A stretch of DNA of 64,000 nt from positions 21,952-85,951 of the forward strand of contig VSIX01000139.1 in assembly GCA_008086245.1 (NCBI GenBank), written 5' to 3'. Below the pieces are notes generated by a model. It was given only the letters and a program-made list of their open reading frames with translations, was not told where the DNA came from and did not search any database. Source of the DNA: Candidatus Mcinerneyibacterium aminivorans. GTDB taxonomy: Bacteria > Macinerneyibacteriota > Macinerneyibacteria > Macinerneyibacteriales > Macinerneyibacteriaceae. Shown piece by piece: positions 17,805 through 25,723 of the stretch. A program made the translations under genes and the position numbers. The stretch's first letter is position 1. Each line of letters opens with the position of its first letter.

Positions 17805-18209
17805 ATGAGAAAAGCCCGAAAAGCGGAAGTTGATATACCAGATTCATCTATGGCTGATATTGCTTTCCTTCTTCTGATTTTCTTCATGGTTACCACCGGA
17901 TTCTTTAACGATAAGGGACTTCCCATATTGCTTCCTGAAGAGGCTTCAGGGGCTAAGAAGTTGCCCAAAAAGAATCTGTGTAAAATCTTTATTAATGGAC
18001 GCGGTGAATATTATGTTGATGATCAAAGAAAAGAAAGCGTTAGCAATATAGCTGAATATGTTGAACAGCGCATGAAAAACAATTCAAAACTGGTTGTTGT
18101 AATCAAAACAGATGTAAATGCTAAATACAACTGGATGATCAGTGTTTTTGATAAAATGCGAGAGATAGGGATGAAGAAGATATCATTCCAGGTTAATAAA
18201 AAAGAATGA
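17805..18209 (+). CDS. exbD: ExbD/TolR-family protein, first paralogue
   Basis: 134 aa with a short cytoplasmic N-terminus, the single membrane helix carrying the proton-binding Asp in SMADIAFLLLIFFMVTTGFF, and a periplasmic domain. The ATG at 17805 (behind AAGGGGTG) is used instead of an upstream TTG, because the family starts just before the basic MRKARKAEVDIP. Ten nt separate it from the second exbD. Its periplasmic part differs strongly from the second copy, so the two probably make a mixed dimer or have different roles; this is inference. Confidence 0.92.
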   Translation: MRKARKAEVDIPDSSMADIAFLLLIFFMVTTGFFNDKGLPILLPEEASGAKKLPKKNLCKIFINGRGEYYVDDQRKESVSNIAEYVEQRMKNNSKLVVVIKTDVNAKYNWMISVFDKMREIGMKKISFQVNKKE

Positions 18210-18219
18210 AAGGGAGTTT

Positions 18220-18642
18220 ATGGCTGTTATAAAGAAAGAAAAAAGAAAAGGAAAAGTAAATATTCCAACAGCTTCAATGGCCGATATAGCTTTTCTGCTA
18301 CTAATATTTTTTATGGTTACAACAGTGTTTAAAGTAGATACAGGTATCAAGCTAACACTCCCTTCTGCTAATGAAGTACAAAAGGTTAAGAGAAAAGATC
18401 TAGCTATAGTTTGGGTGAATGAAAGTGGAAAAATAGCTATAGAAGACAAATTTGTACCTATGGAATATGTTAGTAGAATAATTAGAGAGAAAAATATAGA
18501 AACTAACGGCCGTTTAGTTGTTGAAATTAAAGCCGATAAAGAAGCAAAATACGGTTATATAAATCAGCTATTTGAGCAACTTAAAAAGGCTCAGGCGGTA
18601 AGAGTTGTTCTGGGTGCAAATGTCGAAGGCAGTAGGGGGTGA
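18220..18642 (+). CDS. exbD: ExbD/TolR-family protein, second paralogue
   Basis: 140 aa, with the same membrane helix motif as its neighbour (SMADIAFLLLIFFMVTTVFK, Asp in the same place) and a Lys-rich N-terminus. The periplasmic part (LTLPSANEVQKVKRKDLAIVWVNESG, LVVEIKADKEAKYG) follows the ExbD pattern. AAAGGGAG precedes the ATG. Two exbD genes in a TonB operon occur in several FCB-group genomes (family knowledge). Confidence 0.92.
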   Translation: MAVIKKEKRKGKVNIPTASMADIAFLLLIFFMVTTVFKVDTGIKLTLPSANEVQKVKRKDLAIVWVNESGKIAIEDKFVPMEYVSRIIREKNIETNGRLVVEIKADKEAKYGYINQLFEQLKKAQAVRVVLGANVEGSRG

Positions 18643-18648
18643 TTTGGA

Positions 18649-19269
18649 ATGGCTAGTAAACAACAAGTTACTCGCCTACAAGATATAGACCCATTATATT
18701 ATCGATGGGGCGCAATTATAACCTTTGTTTTAATACTTATTATATTTTGGTCTTTACCGGAACCTAGACCCAGACCTTATGCACCTAAAAAAGTAGAAAG
18801 AGTTCAGATGGAAGAAGTAGAGCAAACACAAATGATTGAAGAACCCACTCAGCCACAAAAGGTGCAAAAACCTAAGCAGGTTGTTGAAGCCGCTGAAGGT
18901 GAAATGGTAGAAGAGGACGAAACTATTGCTGATACCAGCTTGGATTTAGATGAAGAAGCAGTTGATAGTGATATTCCCGGTCCTGATGAATTTATACCAT
19001 ATTCAAAACCACCTAAAGTGGTTAGCAAGCCTTCACCAAGATATCCAGAGCTTGCTAGAGAAGCAGGTTTAGAGGGTAGAGTTGTTTTAAAAGTATTTGT
19101 TGACAAGCAGGGAAATGTAAAGGATGCAATACTGCTTAAAGGTGTATCTGAAGCATTGAATGAAGCGGCAATGAGTGCAGCTTATAAGGCCAAATTTAAA
19201 CCAGCAGAAAATAATGGCCAGCCTGTTGGCGTATGGATTGCTTTTTACTATACATTCAAACTACATTAA
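18649..19269 (+). CDS. tonB: TonB energy-transducing protein
   Basis: 206 aa: an N-terminal membrane anchor (about 20-37), a Pro/Lys- and Glu/Gln-rich spacer that would cross the periplasm (PEPRPRPYAPKKVERVQMEE onward), and the C-terminal TonB domain (about 120-206) with SPRYPELAREAGLEGRVVLK and the closing WIAFYYTFKL. It transmits ExbB/D energy to TonB-dependent outer-membrane receptors, none of which lies in this window. The start follows GGGGGTGATTTGG. The operon terminates shortly after. Confidence 0.93.
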   Translation: MASKQQVTRLQDIDPLYYRWGAIITFVLILIIFWSLPEPRPRPYAPKKVERVQMEEVEQTQMIEEPTQPQKVQKPKQVVEAAEGEMVEEDETIADTSLDLDEEAVDSDIPGPDEFIPYSKPPKVVSKPSPRYPELAREAGLEGRVVLKVFVDKQGNVKDAILLKGVSEALNEAAMSAAYKAKFKPAENNGQPVGVWIAFYYTFKLH

Positions 19270-19320
19270 TGGGATAATTAGTATTAGTGTAGGATGATTA
19301 TAAATAAATTATATTTTTAA

Positions 19321-19351
19321 AGCACAGGGGTTACTCTGTGCTTTTTTTTTT
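19321..19351 (+). terminator. Intrinsic terminator of the exb/tonB operon
   Basis: AGCACAG (19321-19327) pairs with CTGTGCT (19336-19342) around an 8-nt loop and runs into ten T residues. It is 50 nt after tonB and before the aminotransferase gene. Confidence 0.9.
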
Positions 19352-19379
19352 ATATTTTATATAAACATAGGAGGCGATT

Positions 19380-20567
19380 ATGGGAATTAGTAATAGGATG
19401 AGAGGAATACCGGCTTCCCCTATAAGGAAATTGACCCCTTATGCCAATGAAGCCAAAAAAAGAGGTATAAAAGTTTATCATATTAATATTGGACAACCTG
19501 ATATAAAAACTCCTCCGGATGCTCTGAAAAAAGTCAAAAATTTCAATAAGGAAGTGTTAAAATATTCTCAGTCAGATGGAATATTTGATCTAAAAAAATC
19601 AATGACAGACTATTTTAATAACCTGCATTATAATATAAATCCCAAAAATATTATAGTTACAAACGGAGGCAGTGAAGCTATATATTTTTCATTTATGGTA
19701 AGTATGGATACAAAAGATGAGGTGCTAATCCCGGAACCTTATTATGCAAATTATAATGGATTTGCAAAAATGGCCGATGTAAATGTAAAACCTATAGAAA
19801 CAAATGTAGAGAATGGGTTTAAACTTCCTTCATATGAAAAGCTTGAAAGTTATATTTCCGGTAAAACCAAAGCCATATTAATGTGTTCTCCAAATAATCC
19901 CACAGGTACTGTTCATGAAAAGGGGGATTATAAAAAGATCGCTAAACTTGCCCAAAAATATGACTTAACGGTTATAGGTGATGAGGTATATAATGAATTT
20001 GTTTATGATAATGCTGAACATGTAAGTGTCATGGAATTTGAAGAGATAAAAGATAGAACAATATTAATTGATTCTGTATCTAAAAGATACTCTGCATGTG
20101 GGGCAAGGATAGGGGCATTTATAACCAAAAACAAAAATTATATAGATGCAGTAATGTCGCTGGCACAGGCGAGGTTGTGCCCACCTACTCTGGAACAGGT
20201 GCTGGCAGCTGAGTTGTATCGAACAGATAGAACTTATATTAAAAATGCAAAAAATGAATATAGAAAGAGAAGAGATATCGTTTATGAGGAACTGAATAAA
20301 ATTGATGGAATTGTTGCTCATAAACCATCTGGAGCATTTTATACGGTTGTAAAGCTTCCAATTGATGATACAGAAAAATTTGCAAAATGGCTTTTAACTG
20401 ATTTTGAAGAAAATAAAGAGACTGTAATGGTCGCTCCGGCAAGCGGGTTTTATGCTTCAGATAATAGAGGGAAAAATGAGATCAGGATTGCATACATATT
20501 AGAAGAGAAAAATATGCGAAGGAGCATTCAACTTCTTAAAAAGGCAATAGAAGTATATAATAACTAA
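19380..20567 (+). CDS. Class I/II aminotransferase, probable aspartate aminotransferase
   Basis: A 395-aa fold-type I PLP enzyme. Visible motifs are NIGQPDIKTPP near the N-terminus, TNGGSEAIYF, SPNNPTGTVH, GDEVYNEFVY and the PLP-lysine region DSVSKRYSACGARIGAF. The C-terminal NEIRIAYILEE supplies the substrate-carboxylate Arg. Sequences of this type act on aspartate, but related ones use aromatic or other amino acids, so the substrate is not certain. GGAGG precedes the ATG. Followed 23 nt later by nadE. Confidence 0.85.
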   Translation: MGISNRMRGIPASPIRKLTPYANEAKKRGIKVYHINIGQPDIKTPPDALKKVKNFNKEVLKYSQSDGIFDLKKSMTDYFNNLHYNINPKNIIVTNGGSEAIYFSFMVSMDTKDEVLIPEPYYANYNGFAKMADVNVKPIETNVENGFKLPSYEKLESYISGKTKAILMCSPNNPTGTVHEKGDYKKIAKLAQKYDLTVIGDEVYNEFVYDNAEHVSVMEFEEIKDRTILIDSVSKRYSACGARIGAFITKNKNYIDAVMSLAQARLCPPTLEQVLAAELYRTDRTYIKNAKNEYRKRRDIVYEELNKIDGIVAHKPSGAFYTVVKLPIDDTEKFAKWLLTDFEENKETVMVAPASGFYASDNRGKNEIRIAYILEEKNMRRSIQLLKKAIEVYNN

Positions 20568-20590
20568 TTAACCTGTAAAAGAGGAAAAAT

Positions 20591-21388
20591 ATGAGATTAA
20601 ATAGTTTGAAGGAAGAAATTCCTCAGTGGATAACAAAAAAGGTTGAAAGCGCAGGACTCAGAGGTGTTATTATAGGAGCTTCCGGGGGGATAGATTCCGC
20701 AGTAACAATAAAACTGGCTAAAAAGGCTTTTCCCGGAAATATATTATGTCTAATTATGCCCTGTGGCAATACCTTAAAGGATTCAAAAGATGCCAAACTA
20801 CTATTAAAAAGAAACAATATTCCTTATAAAATTATCAATTTTGAAAATATTTTTGATAAATTTCAAGAAAATGTAGAAAAGAGAAATTATAAATCAAACC
20901 TTGAAGATGTAACTGATTATTCAAAGAAACTGGCTTTGGCCAATACAAAAGCAAGAATAAGAATGATGTTTTTGTATTATTATTCACAAATTAATAAATA
21001 TATGGTTCTGGGTACGGGAAACAGGACCGAGCTGGAAATTGGCTATTTTACTAAATATGGGGATGGAGGAGTCGATATACTTCCCCTGGCTGGATTATTT
21101 AAGCGTGAAGTAATAGAGCTTGGAAAGATTCTAAGAGTACCTTCAGAAATATTAGAAAAAACTCCTTCAGGAGGGCTGTGGAAAAATCAAACAGATGAAG
21201 ATGAAATCGGGTTAAGTTATGATGAGCTTGAATACGGTATTAGAAAATATTACAAGTTAAAGTCAGAGCCTGAGCTTGAATTAAATCATGATATAGACTA
21301 TATTATTAAAAAAACATCCGAGTTAATTAGGAAAAATAAACATAAAAAGAAAGCTCCTCCCGGATTTAAAGTGGAAAGGAATGATTAG
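20591..21388 (+). CDS. nadE: NH3-dependent NAD+ synthetase
   Basis: Amidates deamido-NAD to NAD in the last step of NAD synthesis. The 265-aa product has the N-type ATP PP-loop SGGIDSA (31-37), GTGNRTELEIGYFTKYGDGG and LPLAGLFKREVIELG. There is no N-terminal nitrilase or glutaminase domain, so free ammonia is the expected nitrogen donor. Near its 3' end it contains the SD for the NfeD gene, whose ATG is 1 nt after the nadE stop. Confidence 0.95.
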   Translation: MRLNSLKEEIPQWITKKVESAGLRGVIIGASGGIDSAVTIKLAKKAFPGNILCLIMPCGNTLKDSKDAKLLLKRNNIPYKIINFENIFDKFQENVEKRNYKSNLEDVTDYSKKLALANTKARIRMMFLYYYSQINKYMVLGTGNRTELEIGYFTKYGDGGVDILPLAGLFKREVIELGKILRVPSEILEKTPSGGLWKNQTDEDEIGLSYDELEYGIRKYYKLKSEPELELNHDIDYIIKKTSELIRKNKHKKKAPPGFKVERND

Positions 21389-21389
21389 G

Positions 21390-21824
21390 ATGCCTTTTTA
21401 TTACTGGTTAATTTTTGGAGTTTTATTGATAGTAGTTGAAATTTTTACTCCAGGTTTTTTTGCAGCAACACTGGGTGTGTCTGCTGTGATTACTTCAGTT
21501 GTTTCTCTAATTATCCCCAGTTATTATACCATCCAGTGGTTATTTTTTGTTGTTCTCAACATTGTAATATTTGTTTTCTTGAGGGATATATTTTTAAAAT
21601 ATTTATATGGCAGGGAAGGAAATGAAACAAATATCTCGGGTTTAGTAGGAAAAGAAGGTATTGTAAGAGAAAAAATTGATAAAGAAACCGGGTATGTGCA
21701 GATTTATGGAGATATGTGGAAAGCAAAATCTATAGATGACCATAAAATAGAAATAGGAGAAAAAATTATCGTGAAACAAATCGAAGGAAATAAGGTTTTA
21801 GTAAAAAAGAAAGATGAAAATTAG
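21390..21824 (+). CDS. NfeD-like membrane protein
   Basis: 144 aa. Two or three hydrophobic segments occupy residues about 3-75 (MPFYYWLIFGVLLIVVEIFT, VSAVITSVVSLIIP, IQWLFFVVLNIVIFVFLRDIF), followed by a small OB-fold-like domain (GKEGIVREKI... GYVQIYGDMWKAKS... KIIVKQIEGNKVLV). This is the short NfeD1b type that accompanies stomatin-like proteins. ATG 21390 is preferred over ATG 21381 because GGAAAGGA ends at 21380, leaving 9 nt. The SPFH gene follows 8 nt later. Confidence 0.88.
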   Translation: MPFYYWLIFGVLLIVVEIFTPGFFAATLGVSAVITSVVSLIIPSYYTIQWLFFVVLNIVIFVFLRDIFLKYLYGREGNETNISGLVGKEGIVREKIDKETGYVQIYGDMWKAKSIDDHKIEIGEKIIVKQIEGNKVLVKKKDEN

Positions 21825-21832
21825 GGGGAAAA

Positions 21833-22804
21833 ATGGGATTATATGCAATAATTATTATAGCTTTTTTGGTTTTTATAGTATTAGCTAAAGGAATTGTAAT
21901 TGTAAAACAGGCAGAGGTTATGATTGTTGAAAGGATGGGTAAATATCACAGAACCCTGGATAGCGGAATTCATGTAATTGTTCCAATATTTGAAAGTGCC
22001 AGGAAGATAAACCAGAGAGAATATAGAGATGTAGAAGGACAAACTTATATGCATCAGAAAATTACACCAAGAATAGATTTAAGAGAAACCGTATATGATT
22101 TTCCAAAACAAAATGTTATTACAAAAGATAATGTTACTATCGAGATCAATGCTTTGTTGTACTTCCAAATTACTGATCCGGTAAAGGCGACATATGAAGT
22201 AAATAATTTTCCTGTAGCCATTGAAAAACTTACACAAACCACACTTAGAAATGTTATTGGTGAGCTTGATTTGGATGAAACGCTGGCAAGCCGGGATACA
22301 ATTAATCAAAAACTAAGAACTATTCTTGATGAAGCTACTGATAAGTGGGGAGTTAAAGTTAACAGAGTTGAATTGAAAGATATTAACCCACCAAAGGATA
22401 TAAAAAATGCCATGGAAAAGCAGATGAGAGCTGAAAGGGATAGAAGAGCTGCAATTCTGGAAGCTGAAGGTAAGAAAAAATCGGAAATATTAAAAGCCGA
22501 AGGTGTTAAGAAATCAAAAATTCTTGAAGCAGAAGGTATGGCTGAGGCAAGACTGAAAACTGCAAAGGCAGAAGCAAAAGCTATACAGCTTGTTAGTGAT
22601 GGGTTGGAAAAAACCGGTACTGAACCGGGAGATTATTTGATAGCTATTAAGTATATAGATGCATTTAGAGAAATAATACAGAAAAATGACAAAACTGTAT
22701 TGCTGCCTTATGAAGCCAGCGGGGTATTGGGCTCCATCGAATCAATTAAGCAGATGTTTAATTTTGATAAAGATAAAGGAATTATAAATAAAAATAAGGG
22801 ATGA
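21833..22804 (+). CDS. SPFH/stomatin (slipin, QmcA/YbbK-type) membrane protein
   Basis: 323 aa with an N-terminal membrane anchor (about 3-22), a band-7/SPFH domain (VERMGKYHRTLDSGIHVIVP, YDFPKQNVITKDNVTIEINA, LRNVIGELDLDETLASRDTI), and an Ala/Glu/Lys-rich coiled coil (RAERDRRAAILEAEGKKKSE). Members oligomerise into membrane microdomain scaffolds and may regulate FtsH-like proteolysis. Paired with NfeD as in many genomes. No protease gene is adjacent. Strong GGGGGA SD. Confidence 0.92.
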   Translation: MGLYAIIIIAFLVFIVLAKGIVIVKQAEVMIVERMGKYHRTLDSGIHVIVPIFESARKINQREYRDVEGQTYMHQKITPRIDLRETVYDFPKQNVITKDNVTIEINALLYFQITDPVKATYEVNNFPVAIEKLTQTTLRNVIGELDLDETLASRDTINQKLRTILDEATDKWGVKVNRVELKDINPPKDIKNAMEKQMRAERDRRAAILEAEGKKKSEILKAEGVKKSKILEAEGMAEARLKTAKAEAKAIQLVSDGLEKTGTEPGDYLIAIKYIDAFREIIQKNDKTVLLPYEASGVLGSIESIKQMFNFDKDKGIINKNKG

Positions 22805-22811
22805 TTATTAA

Positions 22812-23558
22812 ATGAAAAAGAATAAACTTCAAGTAAAAAATTTACATGTTGAAATAGAAAATGAAAAGATACTGGAAGGGGTAAACCTGACAATTCCCCG
22901 GGGAGAAACTCATATACTATTTGGTCCTAATGGGTGTGGGAAAAGCACCCTATTATTAACCATAATGGGGTATCCAAAGTATAAAGTTACAAAGGGAAAA
23001 ATAATATTTAAGGGGAAAAATATTGTTAAGATGCCCCTTAATGAAAGGGCTAAACTAGGGATAGGGGTTATGTATCAACATCCCCCTGCTGTAAAAGGAG
23101 TAGCCCTAAAGAAAATGCTGAATATAATTTCGGATAATAAATTAAAAAAGAAAGATATTGATGATTTGAGTCTTGCGAATTATCTTGATAGGGATTTGAA
23201 TTTTGGTTTTTCAGGTGGAGAGATGAAAAAATCGGAAATTATTCAGCTGATTCACCAGAATCCCGAGCTTGTGCTTCTGGATGAACCTGAATCGGGAGTT
23301 GATATTGAAAATCTAAAAATAATTGGAAATAAGGCAAAGCATTTAATGGAAAAATCTCTGAATTACAAAATAAAAAATAGAACCAAAATGGGGTTAATAA
23401 TAACTCATACAGGATATATTCTTGATTATATAGAAGCAGACAAAGCTTATGTTATGGTTGATGGAAGAATTTCCTGTCATGGAAATCCTCATGAGATTTT
23501 TGATGAGATACAAACAAATGGATTTAAGGGGTGTATAGAATGTCAGAAGAGCGAGTAA
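22812..23558 (+). CDS. sufC: SufC-type Fe-S cluster assembly ATPase
   Basis: A 248-aa ABC ATPase with Walker A GPNGCGKS (38-45), a signature helix with FSGGEMKKSEI instead of the usual LSGGQ, and Walker B LVLLDEPESGVD, all diagnostic of SufC. With SufB it forms the scaffold complex for Fe-S cluster assembly. It overlaps sufB by 19 nt. No sufD, sufS, sufU or iscU is nearby, so this looks like a minimal SufBC pair as found in archaea and anaerobic bacteria. Confidence 0.94.
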   Translation: MKKNKLQVKNLHVEIENEKILEGVNLTIPRGETHILFGPNGCGKSTLLLTIMGYPKYKVTKGKIIFKGKNIVKMPLNERAKLGIGVMYQHPPAVKGVALKKMLNIISDNKLKKKDIDDLSLANYLDRDLNFGFSGGEMKKSEIIQLIHQNPELVLLDEPESGVDIENLKIIGNKAKHLMEKSLNYKIKNRTKMGLIITHTGYILDYIEADKAYVMVDGRISCHGNPHEIFDEIQTNGFKGCIECQKSE

Positions 23559-24649
23559 ATCTTTCCAAAGAAGATAAAGAAAAAATGTTAAATGTAGGTA
23601 TTAAAACCAAAAATAAAAAAAATACAGGGTCCTATATACTTGTTGATGATGATATAGTAGAAGTTGATTTGAATCTGGAAGGTGTAGAGCTAATGCCGAT
23701 AAAAATGGCGATAGAAAAATATGATTGGGTAGAAGAATATATGTGGAAGCTGGTTGACCCGGAGAAGGATAAATACACCAAAATGGCATATGAGGATGAT
23801 GAGCCCAAAGGATATTTTATCAGGGTTAAAAAAGGTCACAAGGTTACTTTTCCCCTCCAGGCTTGTTTTTATATAAAAGCTACAAGAAAAGAGCAGGTTG
23901 TTCACAATATATTGATTGCCGAGGAAGATAGCGAGCTGCACATTATTAATGGATGTGCTTCGGGAAATTATGTAAAAGAAGGATACCATATAGGTATTAC
24001 AGAAACTTTTTTGAAAAAAGGTTCCTTTCTTTCCTACACAATGATACATGATTGGGCCCCAGGTGTAATTGTCAGACCCAGATCAGCAATTGAAGTTGGG
24101 GAAAATGCACATTATATGTCCAATTATGTTTCATTGAAAGAAGTAAAATCAACCGAAACCTCCCCTGTTGTTTATATCAATGGAAAAGACGGGAAGGCAA
24201 GATTAAATTCTATTCTATTTGCCCCTGAAAAAACCGATCTTTTTGTTGGTGGAAAAATTCAGCTTAATGCAGAAGGAGCAAGAGGAGATATTATAAGTCG
24301 AACAGTTACAAACGGTGGAGATATAACCGCTCCTGTTGAACTGGAGGCAACTGTAGAAGAGGTTAGCGGGTTTATGGAATGCAATGGTTTAATTTTGGAA
24401 AAAGAAGGAAGGATATATTCATCACCATCCTTAAATAGTAACAAACAGAATGTTGAACTTGCGCATGAAGCCTCTGTGGGAAAAATAGGAGATGAGGAGA
24501 TTGAGTACCTGATGTCGAGGGGAATAAGCGAAGAGCAGGCCCGTTCTTTAATAGTACACGGGTTCCTCGATTTGAAGATTAAAGGACTGCCAGAATTTTT
24601 GCAGAATCAGATAGATACTGCTGTAAATCAGTCTATAAAAGGTATGTAA
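23540..24649 (+). CDS. sufB: SufB-type Fe-S cluster assembly scaffold
   Basis: 369 aa, shorter than the roughly 470-495 aa of a typical SufB that works with SufD. The beta-helix core contains ADSELHIINGCAS-like sequence (EEDSELHIINGCASGNYVKE), THDWAP-like IHDWAPG, and the C-terminal signature AHEASVGKIGDEEIEYLMSR. The ATG at 23540 is chosen because AAGGGGTG lies about 8 nt upstream; GTG at 23531 is possible. It probably forms a homodimer with SufC, since no SufD is present here (inference). Confidence 0.93.
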   Translation: MSEERVNLSKEDKEKMLNVGIKTKNKKNTGSYILVDDDIVEVDLNLEGVELMPIKMAIEKYDWVEEYMWKLVDPEKDKYTKMAYEDDEPKGYFIRVKKGHKVTFPLQACFYIKATRKEQVVHNILIAEEDSELHIINGCASGNYVKEGYHIGITETFLKKGSFLSYTMIHDWAPGVIVRPRSAIEVGENAHYMSNYVSLKEVKSTETSPVVYINGKDGKARLNSILFAPEKTDLFVGGKIQLNAEGARGDIISRTVTNGGDITAPVELEATVEEVSGFMECNGLILEKEGRIYSSPSLNSNKQNVELAHEASVGKIGDEEIEYLMSRGISEEQARSLIVHGFLDLKIKGLPEFLQNQIDTAVNQSIKGM

Positions 24650-24994
24650 GGTAAAATAAGCATAGCTAAATTTTTAGAATAAGATTGAAAATATAATATC
24701 TTTGAGGGATTTTTGTAAGTAAATAAATGGCAATATTCATTTTTAAAATTACTTAATTAATTTATACTATGGGAAAAAATCATGTTAGCAATTTTTAACA
24801 CACCCAGACACTACAAGGATGATAGGGGATTCCTGAATATCACTCGGTTATACCCTAGTTTTCTGGAATCTGAATTCTATTTTCTGTATATTTTTAAAAA
24901 ATATAATAAATAGAATATATATTTTTTTCTCTTTTTCGTTACATACGGGCCAGCTTGACTGAAATTTTCAATTGTATTTTCTGGTCCTGAATCT

Positions 24995-25017
24995 AGAAAT
25001 TATCGGTGATAATTTCT
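24995..25017. repeat. Perfect 10-bp hairpin
   Basis: AGAAATTATC and GATAATTTCT flank a GGT loop. It has no T-tract and does not follow a gene end, so it is not an obvious terminator. It sits about 40 nt ahead of the ATTCCGG repeat copy. Confidence 0.6.
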
Positions 25018-25025
25018 TTTGGCAT

Positions 25026-25112
25026 GTATTTTCATTACTTATGTTTTATTTTTATGCAAATTCCGGCCGAAATGTAAGCGTAGTGCCGGAATCTTCTAGT
25101 AGTGCTTTTATA
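25026..25112 (+). repeat. ATTCCGG dispersed intergenic repeat, copy A
   Basis: Contains ATTTTCATTACTTATGTTTT, then ATTCCGGC (25060-25067), a 17-nt loop, GCCGGAAT (25085-25092) and CTTCTAGTAGTGCTTTTATA. The same elements in the same order occur in copies B, C and D. Confidence 0.8.
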
Positions 25113-25173
25113 ACATTCGCAAATCGCTTAATCTTAGTCATAATTTTAATCTAAAAATTAAGATAGAAATTTT

Positions 25174-25248
25174 TTTAATTCGCCATTTGCTATTATCCAT
25201 TAGCAATTTAAAATCGTGATAGTGATTTTTAATTCGCTATTTGCAATT
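25174..25248 (+). repeat. Direct repeat pair TTTAATTCGC(C/T)ATTTGC(T/A)ATT
   Basis: The 21-nt unit at 25174-25194 recurs at 25228-25248 with two differences. A related run of TTTGCAAT words lies at 31802-31850. Confidence 0.65.
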
Positions 25249-25723
25249 CTGATTTTGCAATTGAACTTTCGTGGCATAATTGATTCTGAAAAATAGCGTT
25301 ACTAATAAAATAAAACAGGGGTTGACTTATTCCTGTAATGGTGTAGTTTCTATGTGGCGAAGTAGTGTTTTGTAAAAAAATAAGGATTTTTATTTATTAA
25401 TAAGGGTTTTTAAAGTTAATATTTTGAGAATTAAAGATGTTAAGATTAGTTTTGTCGGGTTTACTTTAATACATAGAGTATTAAAGATTTAATATAAATT
25501 AGTCTTAAAACGGGGCCGGGAATTTCCAAAAATCTAAATTTTCTAAAAAATAATTCAATTAAAAATCATTATTACAATAAAAAATCATTAAAATTTTACA
25601 GATATAATCTTTACTTTTAACTTTATAATTTTAGAAAGTAAATATTATTCTATTTTAGCGGATTGTTATGTATAGTGGTAATAATGTAAATAAAACAAAA
25701 AGGAAAGAAGGATTGAATTATTT

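Larger units (their letters stand above)
24650..25723. other. 1.07-kb intergenic region, no gene seen, several repeats
   Basis: No convincing coding region or known RNA was found. It holds a perfect hairpin at 24995-25017, one copy of the ATTCCGG dispersed repeat at about 25026-25112, a direct repeat at 25174-25248, and a short AAAATC/GATTTT hairpin at 25210-25229. The last roughly 400 nt before the helicase gene are plain AT-rich sequence that could be a long leader; I see no known riboswitch. Confidence 0.7.

Noticed and set aside
24972-25154. 60-aa open frame in the spacer after sufB
   Set aside because: It runs through the perfect hairpin and ATTCCGG repeat copy A, has no SD, and is not shared with the other copies.
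24650-25723. CRISPR array or known structured RNA (RNase P, tmRNA, SRP RNA) in the largest spacer
   Set aside because: No regular repeat-spacer periodicity and none of the conserved sequences of these RNAs could be recognised.
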